A stretch of 64,000 bases of DNA, from assembly GCA_036383895.1 (NCBI GenBank), contig DASVNK010000015.1, forward strand, positions 140,693 through 204,692. Reading direction: 5' to 3'. The notes below the pieces were generated by a model. The model ran no database searches. It was given only the letters and a program-made list of their open reading frames with translations, and had not been told where the DNA came from. This stretch comes from DASVNK01 sp036383895 (GTDB taxonomy: Bacteria > Verrucomicrobiota > Verrucomicrobiia > Limisphaerales > SXQI01). Positions 32,015 through 41,851 of this stretch are shown piece by piece (position 1 is the first letter of the stretch; the number at the start of each line of letters is the position of its first letter). The translations under genes were made by a program, and so were the position numbers.

Positions 32015-32209
32015 CCAGGTACACCTTCATTCAACCCGTTGCTTCTCCTCAAGGTTGGGAGGCGTATTCTACATTCTCACCTTCAGAGCCGTTCGTTGAT
32101 TTCCCGCGGCTTACGCAAATTTCCCGCGCACCTGAAGTTTTTTTCTCTGCCTCTGATCGCCCGCAACTTGGTATTTGGCTTTTGGTATTTGGTCATTTTT
32201 AATCACCTC

Positions 32210-35200
32210 ATGCCAATCGTCCGTCGTCGCGCCCTCACGCTCGCTTACATCACCATCGCGACCGCTACCGTCTCCACCACATTCAGCGAAGATCCGCTCC
32301 CGCACCTCGACCGTCTCCAAACCAGCCCGGTCCTCCGCCACCTAAAGAAAAACGACCTCGGCCACGCCCCCTCGAATCCCGCCGAGCACACCCTCGCGCA
32401 AATGTATCTCCCGCCCGGCTTCAAAGCCGAAGCGGTCGTCTCCGAACCCGACGTCCATCAACCTGTCGCGATGGCTTTCGATGAACGCGGCCGCATCTGG
32501 GTCGCCGAAGCTTACAGCTATCCCGTTCGCCAACCCGAGGGAAAAGGGTTGGATAAACTCGTCATCTTCGAAGACACCAACGGCGACGGTAAATTCGAAA
32601 CCCGCAAAGTTTTCGCCGAAGGACTCAATCTCGTCAGCGGCTTTGAAGTCGGTTTCGGCGGCGTCTGGGTCGGCGCGGCGCCCTACCTCCTCTTCATCGC
32701 GGATAAAAATCGCGACGACAAACCCGACGGCGAACCGCAAATCCTCCTCGACGGTTTCGGGTATCAAGACACGCACGAATGCCTCAACAGTTTCATGTGG
32801 GGTCCCGATGGCTGGCTCTACGGCAACCAGGGCGTCTTCAATTACGCCCAAATCGGCAAGCCTGGCACTCCTGCCGACGAGCGCACGGAAATGCGCGCCG
32901 GCGTCTGGCGTTATCATCCTGTCCGCCACGAATTCGAAGTTTTCGCCGAAGGCGGCAGCAACCAATGGGGCCTCGATTACGACGAGCACGGCCAAATCTT
33001 CATGACGCATTGCCGCAGCTACTGGGGCCGCGGCGGCACCACCCACGTCATCCAGGGCGGCGTTTTCTGGAACCAGGCCAACGCGAATTATCCCGACTTC
33101 ATCATCTCCGAACCGCCGAAGGATTATCCCGGCTTCCGCAATTTTCTCCTCGCGTCCGCGCGCTACGACCACGGCGCGGGCGGGGCAGGGGAACCCGGCA
33201 GCGACGCGATCTACGGCGGCCATTCCCACGTCGGCACCATGATTTATTACGGCGATAATTGGCCAGCCGAATACCGCGGCCGCATCTTCACGCACAATCT
33301 CCACGGCCACCAAATCAACCAGCAGGTCAATCGCCGCGAAGGCTCCGGCTTCAACACCGTCCACGCCGGCCGCGACATGTCCTTCTGCGCCGATCCCAAA
33401 TACGTCGCCGTCGATCTCCAATACGGCCCCGACGGCGCCGTTTACATCATCGATTGGTACGACCAGCAACACTGCCACAACCCCAATACCGAACGTTGGG
33501 ATCGCTCCAACGGCCGCATCTATCGCATCCAGTACGCGGAAACCTACAAGCCGGTGATGGTGGATTTTTCGAAGTCATCGGACGAGCAACTTATCGCCTT
33601 ACAGGTAAGCCAGAATGCCTGGTTCGGTCGCGTCGCCCGCCGGCTTTTGCATGAGCGCGCTGTGAACAAAAAGCTCTCTCCTGCGGTCCACCGTTTGATC
33701 GATAAAGAACTGCTTTCGAGTTTAAATTCACAACAACGGCACGCTGGTATTTGGCTCGCGCATCTTACAGGCGCGGACGGCTTGGTGCGCAATGCGATTA
33801 ACGGTCACGACGACTCGCTGCGCTCCTGGGCAATACAACTCTCTTTGGAGAACCCGGCTAAACTGGACCCCGACTTCCTGGCTCTCATGCCCGTGATGGC
33901 TCGCAAATTCTCAACTCCATTGATTCGCCTCGCGCTTGCTTCGGCGATCCAGCGTTTACCTTCAGATCTTGCCTGGGATACCATCGAAGCCCTCGCCCAA
34001 CACGGCGAAGACCGCGACGACCGCAACATCCCATACCTGATCTGGCAGGGACTCGCGCCGCTGATGAAGAAAGATCCAGAACGCGCCTTCCGCCTCGCAC
34101 AAACCACTCTCATTCCGCAACTCCGCGACTGGATATATTGGTACGGCAGCACGCTCTCCGATCGCGGACGCGAAGTCGTCCTCACTCGCATCAATCACGG
34201 CGATGGTTTCACCGCGAAACTCGACAAAGCAGAAACTGCGCGCCTCCTCGCGCTCCTCGAACTCGCCCTCAAAACACGTGCGAACATTCCGAAGCCCGCT
34301 CTCTGGGACACCGTCGCCGCCAATCTCTACAAGAGCGACGATGTCGCCGTGGTCCGCCGGGCCGAATCCGTCGCCGCCGCGTTCGGCGATTACTCGCGCT
34401 TCGGTTCGCTCCGTTCCACCCTCACGAATCCCGACGCACCGCGCGATGCCCGCGAACACGCCTTCTCCGTCCTCAGCCGCGCGCAGGATTCCACCTCGCT
34501 CGAAGCCTTCATCGAACTCCTTAACGACGACCGTTTCCGTCCGCGCGTCATCCCGCTCCTCGCCCGCTTCGATTCCGGTAAAGTTCCCAGCGCCCTCTTC
34601 GCCCGCATGGATAAATTTACCATCGACGAACGGAACGCCGCGCTCAATTCACTTACCAGCCGGCCCGCCTACGCGAAGGCGCTCCTCGAAGCGGTCGAGA
34701 AGGGCCAGGTGAAACGCGATTACGTCAACGCCTTTCACATCCGCCAGCTCACCCAACTCAACAACGAAGAAATCAAAGCCGCCGTCACCAAAACCTGGGG
34801 CCGCATCGGCACCAGCGAAGGCGAGAAGAAAGCGCAAATCACCGGCATGGAAAAGGTCTTCACCGAAGCTCCTCTCTGGGCCTTCGACACCAGCGCCGGC
34901 CGCAAACATTTCCAAACCCTCTGTGCCTCCTGCCACAAACTCGGCGAAGACGGCACCCGCCTCGGCCCGGACCTTACCGGTTCCGGCAAAAACGGCATCA
35001 ACTACTACCTTGAAAACGTCATCGACCCAAACGCCGTTGTTGGTACCGATTTCCAAATGACCGTCGTCGAAACCAAAGACGGCGACCTGATCAGTGGCCT
35101 CCTCATCAACGAATCCCCCGATGCCATCACTCTCCGCACCACCGCCAGCGAAGAAAAAATCGCCAAATCAAACATCCAGCGCCGCCAACTCAGCGACAAA

Positions 35201-35281
35201 TCCCTCATGCCCGAAGGTCTTCTCGACACCTTGGGCGAACGCGAAAAAATCGAACTCCTTAAATACCTAACCACCCACTGA
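32210..35281 (+). CDS. PVC-type heme-binding membrane-associated dehydrogenase
   Basis: 1023 residues from ATG 32210, where a signal sequence begins (MPIVRRRALTLAYITIATATVSTT). N-terminal beta-propeller of the PVC-type dehydrogenase family (about 55-450; LPPGFKAEAVVSEPDVHQPVAMAFDERGRIWVAEA, FEDTNGDGKF, GPDGAVYIIDWYDQQHCHN). Residues about 470-870 are helical HEAT-like repeats. The C-terminal 140 residues are a cytochrome c domain with the single heme motif CASCHKLGEDG and RLGPDLTGSG, then the family tail (GTDFQMTVVETKDGDLISGLL). These proteins are expanded in Planctomycetes and Verrucomicrobia and are thought to oxidise sugars or alcohols in the periplasm; the substrate is unknown. Confidence 0.93.
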   Translation: MPIVRRRALTLAYITIATATVSTTFSEDPLPHLDRLQTSPVLRHLKKNDLGHAPSNPAEHTLAQMYLPPGFKAEAVVSEPDVHQPVAMAFDERGRIWVAEAYSYPVRQPEGKGLDKLVIFEDTNGDGKFETRKVFAEGLNLVSGFEVGFGGVWVGAAPYLLFIADKNRDDKPDGEPQILLDGFGYQDTHECLNSFMWGPDGWLYGNQGVFNYAQIGKPGTPADERTEMRAGVWRYHPVRHEFEVFAEGGSNQWGLDYDEHGQIFMTHCRSYWGRGGTTHVIQGGVFWNQANANYPDFIISEPPKDYPGFRNFLLASARYDHGAGGAGEPGSDAIYGGHSHVGTMIYYGDNWPAEYRGRIFTHNLHGHQINQQVNRREGSGFNTVHAGRDMSFCADPKYVAVDLQYGPDGAVYIIDWYDQQHCHNPNTERWDRSNGRIYRIQYAETYKPVMVDFSKSSDEQLIALQVSQNAWFGRVARRLLHERAVNKKLSPAVHRLIDKELLSSLNSQQRHAGIWLAHLTGADGLVRNAINGHDDSLRSWAIQLSLENPAKLDPDFLALMPVMARKFSTPLIRLALASAIQRLPSDLAWDTIEALAQHGEDRDDRNIPYLIWQGLAPLMKKDPERAFRLAQTTLIPQLRDWIYWYGSTLSDRGREVVLTRINHGDGFTAKLDKAETARLLALLELALKTRANIPKPALWDTVAANLYKSDDVAVVRRAESVAAAFGDYSRFGSLRSTLTNPDAPRDAREHAFSVLSRAQDSTSLEAFIELLNDDRFRPRVIPLLARFDSGKVPSALFARMDKFTIDERNAALNSLTSRPAYAKALLEAVEKGQVKRDYVNAFHIRQLTQLNNEEIKAAVTKTWGRIGTSEGEKKAQITGMEKVFTEAPLWAFDTSAGRKHFQTLCASCHKLGEDGTRLGPDLTGSGKNGINYYLENVIDPNAVVGTDFQMTVVETKDGDLISGLLINESPDAITLRTTASEEKIAKSNIQRRQLSDKSLMPEGLLDTLGEREKIELLKYLTTH

Positions 35282-35287
35282 TGTAGC

Positions 35288-35303
35288 GCAGACTTTAGTC
35301 TGC
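35288..35303. repeat. Small hairpin after the dehydrogenase gene
   Basis: GCAGACTTTAGTCTGC is a 6-bp stem with a TTTA loop, 7 bases after the stop, without a U-run. It resembles short GCAGnCTnnAGnCTGC hairpins found dispersed between genes; a related GCAGGCT-CCAT-AGCCTGC hairpin occurs at 62219. Could weakly attenuate transcription between the convergent dehydrogenase and malQ. Confidence 0.45.
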
Positions 35304-35324
35304 CCGGCTCGGCAGGTGCATAAG

Positions 35325-37364
35325 TTACCGCCTCAACACCTGTCTCAACCGACGTGTAAGCTCCTCATCTGCAAACAGTTCCTCCAATGTCCGCTTCGAC
35401 TTCCGCCGCCAATTCGGCCGCTCGGTCGAAGTCCCCGGCACGTTCTGCGATCGCTCCTCCCCCCAAACATCCTCCAGCGTCACCAACACCGTCTCCGCAC
35501 GGCTCTTCCCCAAATACTTCAGCACCGCATCCAACACCTCTTCCGTAGTCGGTCGCGCCGCCTTCAACAGCTTCTGCTTCCTGAGAAACAAGACGAGACC
35601 CTTCCTCGCCAAGTCCCGATTCTTCCTCTCCTTCGCGATATCGTTCTTCGCAATCAGCCCCAAGTCCACGCGATCATCAATATCCAAACCATTCCAATGC
35701 GCCGCAAAGCTCGGCATGTCGTGCGTGTTTACACTGGCCACCACCTGCTTCTCCGGCGCGCGCAATGGCCCTTTCGGCTGCTGCTCATACTGCAGCACAT
35801 ACATCCGCCGCAACCCGTGCCGATCCATGCTCTTGTTCACCTCTGGCGGCACCGTGCCTAGATTCTCGCCCACCAGCATCGTTTTGTGCCGATGCGACTC
35901 CACGGAAAGAATCGCGTAAAGCTCCTCCGCCGGATAATTTACATACGCCCCCTCACTCGCCGGAAATCCATGCGGCACCCACCAAAGCCGATGCAACCCC
36001 ATCACATGATCAATCCTCAACAAACCGGTATGGCGCATCTGGAACCGCAAGTAATCGATCACATACCGATACTTCAACTCCCGTGTCCTTTGCGGATGCA
36101 ACGGCGCAAATCCCCAATCCTGCCCCTTCGTGAAAAATGAATCCGGCGGCGCACCCGCATTCACCCGCGGCGCAAAAAAGTCCCTGTATCGCCACGCGTC
36201 AAACCCATCCGCATTCACACCCAACGGCAAATCGAGGTAGAACTTCACGCCCGCGTCGCGACACGCGCCGAGCACCTCGTCCATCTGCTCCTGCGCAATC
36301 CACTGCACGTAAAGATAGAAGCTCTTCACCTCCTCCGCGTAATCCGACTTCGTCAACTTTCCGTTCTTCGCCTCTTCATTCCACACATGCCACGACTTCT
36401 TCTTCTGGTCGCAAGCCGCGCGAAACTGCGCATACTCCTCCACTTCCGGTCGTGACTTCACATAGGCGCGAAATGCCCGATACCGCTCCGTGCTCTTTGC
36501 AAAAAACTCCTGCGCCAGCACTTCAAGCACCTTGCGCCGCACCGACCATTCTTCTTTGTAATCGATGAATTCGGAGGCACGGAACGCGTCTAACTTCCGA
36601 CGGAACGCTGGAGAACCAGCCAGCCTTTGCGCTGCCGAAGAATTTCGAAATTCCGGCACCGCAGTGATGTCGATGAAGAACTCATTCCAGAACAACCGAC
36701 TTGATGGGGAATAGGGACTCGGCTCGCATACGGGCCGATCCAGAAACGCCGCCATCACCGGCAACGTTCCCATTACATCGGCGCTGAGTCCACCCATCCA
36801 CTCACAAAGCCGTCGCCAATCTGTGAGATTTCCCGCGCCCCAACTCTCTTCACTGTGCGCCGCATACAATGGCATGAATCCACCAGACTGCCGCCCAGTC
36901 TCCGCATACAATTTCTTAGGTGCGCAAATCAACAGACATTCCCCACTAGCCGATTCGCTCTCCACTGAAAGCGTGTGATAACCCATCGGCAACTCTGGAA
37001 CGTCGAGCCGTAATTCAGCAATCTTCGCACCGTTCTGTTTACTCTCTCGCCCCCTCGCCAGTTCTCTCAACGGAATACATTCCTCGTCGCCGTCATCCAA
37101 CTTCAAGCGCAGAACCGCCCGTGCAATCTCATTCGCCGGCACGCGAATCGTCAGACCAGACTTCGCCCGCTGCCATTTCACTGCAACCGGCTCCATCACG
37201 CGCACCCCGGTTTCTGCCGGATTTGCCCCGATGCGATCCAGAATCAGGCGCAACGTTTCTTCGGAAGTGACCTGTGTTCTCCCGACGTTGTTAACGTAGG
37301 AGGTTTGAACCCCAGATGCCCGTGCCAGGCGCTGCAATTCAGTCGCTTTTTCAGCTGTTTGCAT
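35325..37364 (-). CDS. malQ: 4-alpha-glucanotransferase (GH77)
   Basis: Transfers maltooligosyl units between alpha-1,4-glucans. 679 residues from ATG 37364, overlapping the upstream treS fusion by 14 bases; a TTG lies nine codons earlier. A non-conserved N-terminal beta domain (about 1-140) precedes the GH77 barrel. Motifs: PLYAAHSEESWGAGNLTDW, FYLDLPLGVNADGFDAW, the nucleophile region LRIDHVMGLHRLWWVP, the acid/base region LVGENLGTVP and the third carboxylate in VNTHDMPSFAAHW. The N-terminal part RASGVQTSYVNNVGRTQVTSEE is typical of bacterial MalQ with the longer N-domain. Works with TreS-maltokinase on glycogen and maltodextrin turnover. Confidence 0.95.
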   Translation of the reverse strand: MQTAEKATELQRLARASGVQTSYVNNVGRTQVTSEETLRLILDRIGANPAETGVRVMEPVAVKWQRAKSGLTIRVPANEIARAVLRLKLDDGDEECIPLRELARGRESKQNGAKIAELRLDVPELPMGYHTLSVESESASGECLLICAPKKLYAETGRQSGGFMPLYAAHSEESWGAGNLTDWRRLCEWMGGLSADVMGTLPVMAAFLDRPVCEPSPYSPSSRLFWNEFFIDITAVPEFRNSSAAQRLAGSPAFRRKLDAFRASEFIDYKEEWSVRRKVLEVLAQEFFAKSTERYRAFRAYVKSRPEVEEYAQFRAACDQKKKSWHVWNEEAKNGKLTKSDYAEEVKSFYLYVQWIAQEQMDEVLGACRDAGVKFYLDLPLGVNADGFDAWRYRDFFAPRVNAGAPPDSFFTKGQDWGFAPLHPQRTRELKYRYVIDYLRFQMRHTGLLRIDHVMGLHRLWWVPHGFPASEGAYVNYPAEELYAILSVESHRHKTMLVGENLGTVPPEVNKSMDRHGLRRMYVLQYEQQPKGPLRAPEKQVVASVNTHDMPSFAAHWNGLDIDDRVDLGLIAKNDIAKERKNRDLARKGLVLFLRKQKLLKAARPTTEEVLDAVLKYLGKSRAETVLVTLEDVWGEERSQNVPGTSTERPNWRRKSKRTLEELFADEELTRRLRQVLRR

Positions 37365-40300
37365 GCGAAGTCGTGCGTTCGAGAACTTCAATGATCGCCT
37401 CTAGCGACACGCGCTCCTCGCCAGTCTTTTTCGTCAGCGCGACGCTCAGTTCAGTAAACGCAATTTCAAGCAGCAACGAATTCGCCAGCACCCGAATTCC
37501 TTCCTCGTTCTTCGGCAACAACTGTGTGCCCTGGATTTTAGCGCGATATCCGCCAAAGAACACACCACCAATCCACTCACGCCAATAACGACTCCACCGC
37601 TTTAAGTGATCGAGATTTTCCGACGTCAGCGTTCGCTTCTGCATTTCTGTTTGCAGCGCCGTACTGCTCGCAAAATGCAGTGATCGAAGTATTCCCGCCA
37701 CATCGCGCAATGGTGATCGCTTGATGCGCCGTTCGCCGAAAGGCCGGTGCGGCTCGCCTTCGAAATCGATAAAGACAAAATCTTTCCCAGTATGCAGCAC
37801 CTGGCCGAGATGCAAATTGCCGTGAATTCGGATCCGGTAAGAGTCAAACGGCCGCGCGTAAAGCGCTTTGAACAGAGTTACAATTCCTGCTTCCGAACGC
37901 GTCACAAAGTCTGCTAACGCTTGAACATCCTGGGGCAGTCGCTTTGCGTTCGCGTTCAATTCCTGCATCCCACGCAGCGCGAGATTTCGTAGTGATTGGT
38001 AAAGCGAGCGCTGCGAAAACGGCACGAACATCTCTGGCTGCACATCTACATCCTCTGTTTGCGCTGCGAGTGCCAGGTGCAATTCTGCGGTGCGTTGGCC
38101 GAGCAACCGCGCGCTTTCAACAAACGTCCCGAGAACGCCCGTTGCTTCCGCAGTGAGTTCTCGGCTCGAGAGCGTGATAAAATCGAGATTCTCCTCCACA
38201 GGCACGCCTCCGTGCGCAATAACCCGTTCAAAAAATCGCCCGAGCGAATCGAGCGTCACCTCCCAGACCGTCCGGGTATTCGAGATTCGCTCTTTGATTA
38301 GTCCGATTAAAAATTGCTCTTTGCCTCCGCTCTTGAACTGCAATCGTCCATTTAGCTTCGGAACATGCCCGAAACCTTGCCCAGTCAATAGAGTCAGCAG
38401 TTCCAGCTCTGGATGCGTGTTCGCTTCGATGCGACGAATCAACTTCACGAAGTAAGGTCCCACCGCCGCGGAACTGTTGTTGTATGCGTTGCCACGCACG
38501 TTGCTCAGTTCGAGATCGTCGGTGCTTGTTGCTGCTGCGCTCCCCAACACCTGGGGTGCCAGTTCGCGGCCTTCGACTTTCAGCGTTTTTCCACCCAACA
38601 CGAACTCAACCAATTTGCGCCAGAAGTTCGCATCCGCGGTGGAGTCGTAAATGAGTCCCATTCCGCCATCCGCGGGATTCTCCAGATGCGCAAAAGCGAG
38701 ATGCGGAAATCCTTCCCGCAACGGCCCCGCTTCCTGTGAATTCGCGTAGGACAACGGCAGGAGATAATCTTCAGCGTCGGCCTCATTGTAATCCACGTTC
38801 AACACGCACAGCACCGTCTCCGGCGAAATTCGCAATGAATCTCGAATTCGCGCGCTGCTGATCGTTCGCCCGCGTCCGACGAACCACGCTTGATGACGCA
38901 AGAAAATTGGTATCCGACGCTCAAGCTCACGTATCCAACGTGAGCTAAAGATTTCGGTCCATTCCTGTTTCACCGTGATGCACGGCAGTTCGGCCAGATT
39001 AATAATTCGGTCTGGCGCCTTCGGCGTCAGCACGAACCACAAACATGAATACGGCGACAATGTTAAAACGTATGGTGAATCTGTGATTTCCGGGAATTGA
39101 GATTGCCCGAACAACTCCACGGGAGCGCAATCCTTGAACCGCGACAAATTCAGATCCACCGCCTGTGCGTAGCGCGACAGGTTGGCCACCACCAGGATGC
39201 TCTCGTGTGAATTCTGCCTTAAAAACGCGAGCACTTTACGGTTATGTGGCTGCAGAAATTCTATGCCGCCTTCCGTAAACGCCGGCCAACGCTTTCGCAG
39301 CGCGAGCACCCGTTTGTTCCACCACAACAGCGAGTTTGGATTCAGCTCCTGCGCTTCGACGTTGCAACTTTCGTAGTGATATTCAGGATCGAGGATTACT
39401 GGAAACACCAACGCTTGCGGGCTGGCGCGCGAGAAACCTGCGTTCTTATCGGAACTCCATTGCATCGGGGTGCGCACGCCGTTGCGATCACCAAGAAACA
39501 TGTTGTCACCCATCCCGATCTCGTCCCCGTAGTAAACGACTGGCGTACCCGGCAGCGATAGCAGCAGCATGTTCAGCAGCTCGATCTTCCGGCGATCGTT
39601 TCCGAGCAGCGGTGCAAGCCTCCGTCGGATTCCCAAATTGATGCGCGCCCGCGCTTCGGCGGCATACATCCGATACATGTAGTCGCGCTCCTCATCGGTC
39701 ACCATTTCCAGAGTCAGCTCGTCGTGATTGCGCAGGAAAATGGCCCACTGGCTTGTTTCCGGGATTGCCGGCGTTTGTGAGAGGATGTCGATGATTGGGA
39801 AGCGATCTTCCATCCGCAGCGACATGAAAAGTCTTGGCATCACCGGAAAGTGAAACGCCATATGACATTCGTCGCCTTTGCCTTCGCCGAAGAAGGCAAC
39901 TGCGTCTTCCGGCCATTGATTCGCTTCCGCAAGAAAAATTCTGTCGCCGTATTTGTCATCAACATGCTTGCGCAGCTTCTTCAGGAAAGCGTGCGTTTCG
40001 GGAAGGCTTTCGCCGGAGGTGCCTTCGCGCTCGTAAAGGTACGGAATTGCATCAAGCCGCATTCCATCCACCCCCATATCCATCCAGAAATCAACAATGT
40101 CGATGATCTCGCGATGAACTTCAGGATTGTCGAAGTTCAAGTCGGGCTGATGAAAGAAAAAGCGATGCCAATAATACGAATCGGCGAGCGAATCCCAGGT
40201 CCAATTGGATGGTTCGAAATCTTTGAAGATGATCCGCACCTCTTTGTATTTTTGCGGGTCGTCGCTCCAGACGTAGTAATCGCGATGAACCGAACCTTTC

Positions 40301-40680
40301 GGCGCACGGCGCGCGCGCTGAAACCAGGTGTGCTGATCCGAAGTGTGGTTAATGACCAATTCGGTGATGACGCGAAGCCCACGCGCGTGCGCAGCGTCGA
40401 GAAACGCTTTGAAGTCGTCGAGCGTCCCGTAGATGGGATTGATGGAGTAGTAATCAGCGATGTCGTAGCCGTCATCGCGCAATGGCGACGGATAAAACGG
40501 CATCACCCAAATCGCTGTGACCCCAAGATCAGCGATGTAGTCGAGCTTCTGCGCGGCGCCGATGAAATCGCCGATACCGTCCGCGTTGCCATCGCAGAAC
40601 GAACGGGCGTGAAGCTGATAAATAATCGCTTTTTTATACCACAGCGGGTCCCGTTCGATGGCGCTACTCCCCTCTTTCAT
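37351..40680 (-). CDS. treS: Trehalose synthase / maltokinase fusion protein
   Basis: 1109 residues. Residues about 10-550 are a GH13 maltose alpha-D-glucosyltransferase: WYKKAIIYQLHARSF, GDFIGAAQKLDYIADLGVTAIWVMP, ELVINHTSDQHTWF, the nucleophile region GVDGMRLDAIPYLYEREGTS, acid LAEANQWPED and FLRNHDELTLEM. The rest is a maltokinase (Pep2) with a divergent kinase-like fold; NLHLGQVLHTGKDFVFIDFEGEP holds the catalytic and metal-binding residues. The fused pair interconverts trehalose and maltose and phosphorylates maltose, normally feeding GlgE. GlgE itself is not in the window. I chose ATG 40680 because GGAGG abuts it and the family N-terminus follows; the frame runs on to a TTG at 40722. 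Confidence 0.94.
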   Translation of the reverse strand: MKEGSSAIERDPLWYKKAIIYQLHARSFCDGNADGIGDFIGAAQKLDYIADLGVTAIWVMPFYPSPLRDDGYDIADYYSINPIYGTLDDFKAFLDAAHARGLRVITELVINHTSDQHTWFQRARRAPKGSVHRDYYVWSDDPQKYKEVRIIFKDFEPSNWTWDSLADSYYWHRFFFHQPDLNFDNPEVHREIIDIVDFWMDMGVDGMRLDAIPYLYEREGTSGESLPETHAFLKKLRKHVDDKYGDRIFLAEANQWPEDAVAFFGEGKGDECHMAFHFPVMPRLFMSLRMEDRFPIIDILSQTPAIPETSQWAIFLRNHDELTLEMVTDEERDYMYRMYAAEARARINLGIRRRLAPLLGNDRRKIELLNMLLLSLPGTPVVYYGDEIGMGDNMFLGDRNGVRTPMQWSSDKNAGFSRASPQALVFPVILDPEYHYESCNVEAQELNPNSLLWWNKRVLALRKRWPAFTEGGIEFLQPHNRKVLAFLRQNSHESILVVANLSRYAQAVDLNLSRFKDCAPVELFGQSQFPEITDSPYVLTLSPYSCLWFVLTPKAPDRIINLAELPCITVKQEWTEIFSSRWIRELERRIPIFLRHQAWFVGRGRTISSARIRDSLRISPETVLCVLNVDYNEADAEDYLLPLSYANSQEAGPLREGFPHLAFAHLENPADGGMGLIYDSTADANFWRKLVEFVLGGKTLKVEGRELAPQVLGSAAATSTDDLELSNVRGNAYNNSSAAVGPYFVKLIRRIEANTHPELELLTLLTGQGFGHVPKLNGRLQFKSGGKEQFLIGLIKERISNTRTVWEVTLDSLGRFFERVIAHGGVPVEENLDFITLSSRELTAEATGVLGTFVESARLLGQRTAELHLALAAQTEDVDVQPEMFVPFSQRSLYQSLRNLALRGMQELNANAKRLPQDVQALADFVTRSEAGIVTLFKALYARPFDSYRIRIHGNLHLGQVLHTGKDFVFIDFEGEPHRPFGERRIKRSPLRDVAGILRSLHFASSTALQTEMQKRTLTSENLDHLKRWSRYWREWIGGVFFGGYRAKIQGTQLLPKNEEGIRVLANSLLLEIAFTELSVALTKKTGEERVSLEAIIEVLERTTSHANS

Positions 40681-40744
40681 CCTCCGGCGAAGGACGCTAG
40701 CACCGGAATTGCCCGCCCGCAATGGGAGCGCACCCTTACGTGAA

Positions 40745-41290
40745 TTACGGCGCTACTGCCAGGCGCTCCTCGTTCTGCTCGCGCGTCATGAGAACGCCCT
40801 GCTCTTTGTAGGGCTTGAGCATGAAATGAGTCGCCGTGGAAAGGACGCCTTGAATGGTGGCCAATTTTTCGGAGACGAACGAGGCGACTTCGCGAAGGTT
40901 TCGCCCTTCGACGAAAACCAGCAGATCGTAGCCGCCTGACATCAGGTAGCAGGAACGAACTTCAGAATATTTCGCGATGCGGTCGGCAAGGCGATTGAAG
41001 CCGCCTTCACGTTCGGGCGTGATTTTCACTTCGATGACGGCGCGCACCGCATCGTGACCGAGCTTCTCCTCATTGAGGATAGTACGGTAGCCGAGAATGA
41101 TCTGGTCCTGTTCGTAGCGCTTGATGGTGCTGTTCACTTCCGATTCCGAAATGTTCAGCATTTGCGCGAGCTGCGCGGGTTTGAGCGCGGCGTTTTCCTG
41201 CAAAAGTTTTAAAAGCGGATCCACGATGCGGCTTTCATAGAAGGAACGATTGGAAGCGTCGAGCGCGAAGTGATGCACCGGTATATTCAC
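40745..41290 (-). CDS. Lrp/AsnC family transcriptional regulator
   Basis: 181 residues, GTG start at 41290. N-terminal winged helix-turn-helix (about 22-75: DPLLKLLQENAALKPAQLAQMLNISESEVNSTIKRYEQDQIILGY) and C-terminal RAM domain (about 85-165: AVRAVIEVKITPEREGGFNRLADRIAKYSEVRSCYLMSGGYDLLVFVEG). These regulators form octamers and respond to amino acids or other small effectors. It lies 64 bases upstream of the treS fusion on the same strand, so it may either regulate or be co-transcribed with the treS-malQ genes. No effector can be assigned. Confidence 0.92.
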   Translation of the reverse strand: MNIPVHHFALDASNRSFYESRIVDPLLKLLQENAALKPAQLAQMLNISESEVNSTIKRYEQDQIILGYRTILNEEKLGHDAVRAVIEVKITPEREGGFNRLADRIAKYSEVRSCYLMSGGYDLLVFVEGRNLREVASFVSEKLATIQGVLSTATHFMLKPYKEQGVLMTREQNEERLAVAP

Positions 41291-41351
41291 CTAAACACGT
41301 ACTACGAAAGTGCAATACCGGCGCCGCCTTCCATTCCGTAGGCTGCGAGTC

Positions 41352-41645
41352 ATGAGGACAAACCATTCGTTCAGCGCACCGAAGCTCGCGAGCAAGGCGA
41401 CCTGCCGTGCGCCGCGAAGTTTGGCGATGCACCACGCGATTGGAGTAGGTAACGAACTTACTCCGGAAAAGAAGCGCGTCCTCGAACTGGCCGTCATCGA
41501 GGCTGAAGCGATCGCTTGCCAGACCGGCGTGCCGGAATTGGTGCTTTTGACATTGGCTGAAGAAAAAGTCCGTGCCACCCAGAAATGGCTCGCGAGGCAG
41601 GAACAACTCAAAACCAGGAGCCCACAATGGCAACTCGCAGCTTAA
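41352..41645 (+). CDS. Small hypothetical protein
   Basis: 97 residues from ATG 41352 (the frame extends to 41310). The N-terminal third is basic and Ser/Ala-rich and may not be native; the rest, LTPEKKRVLELAVIEAEAIACQTGVPELVLLTLAEEKVRATQKWLARQ, is a convincing amphipathic helical segment. No family recognised. It overlaps the next small membrane-protein gene by 19 bases in another frame, suggesting coupling. It is divergent from the Lrp-type regulator. Confidence 0.5.
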   Translation: MRTNHSFSAPKLASKATCRAPRSLAMHHAIGVGNELTPEKKRVLELAVIEAEAIACQTGVPELVLLTLAEEKVRATQKWLARQEQLKTRSPQWQLAA

Positions 41646-41836
41646 GTGCAGATCAAATCGGTTCTTACGACGCGGATAAAGAACCGACCGGCCCGAGCCC
41701 TTTTCCGCTCCTGATCCTCACGCTGATCATTGCTGTCATTTTCATCATTAAAGTTCGCGCCGAAGACCAGGCGCCCACCCGCGGTGCCACCATGTCGCAG
41801 GAAGTGCGGAGCGCGTTGCCAAATTACCTCAATTAA
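41627..41836 (+). CDS. Small single-pass membrane protein
   Basis: 69 residues. ATG 41627 is preceded by AGGAG at ideal distance, stronger evidence than the longer frame starting at 41585. A polar N-terminus (MATRSLSADQIGSYDADKEP) leads into one membrane helix PFPLLILTLIIAVIFIIKV and a short charged tail. No homologous family recalled. It sits between the 97-residue protein and the PQQ-propeller gene, which starts 15 bases after its stop. Confidence 0.65.
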   Translation: MATRSLSADQIGSYDADKEPTGPSPFPLLILTLIIAVIFIIKVRAEDQAPTRGATMSQEVRSALPNYLN

Positions 41837-41851
41837 GTAGGCTCTCTGGCG

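Larger units (their letters stand above)
31476..32209. other. Long leader/intergenic region before the PVC-type dehydrogenase
   Basis: 734 bases without a supported gene. An open frame runs from 31712 into the dehydrogenase but codes for a basic, low-quality leader with no signal sequence, so it is treated as non-coding. The region holds the two ACGATAACGTTA copies listed separately, several TTTCACG/CACGTTAA pieces near 31790-31805, and a duplicated GGTATTTGG near 32170-32190. Confidence 0.5.

Noticed and set aside
31712..32209. N-terminal extension of the dehydrogenase frame
   Set aside because: A signal sequence begins at 32210; the extension is basic, unstructured and contains operator-like repeats.
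32342..33478. 378-codon minus-strand frame
   Set aside because: Antisense shadow of the PVC-type dehydrogenase propeller; Val/Ala/Glu/Asp-rich composition typical of reading a GC-rich gene backwards.
39850..40743. 297-codon plus-strand frame
   Set aside because: Antisense to the GH13 domain of the treS fusion; no domain visible.
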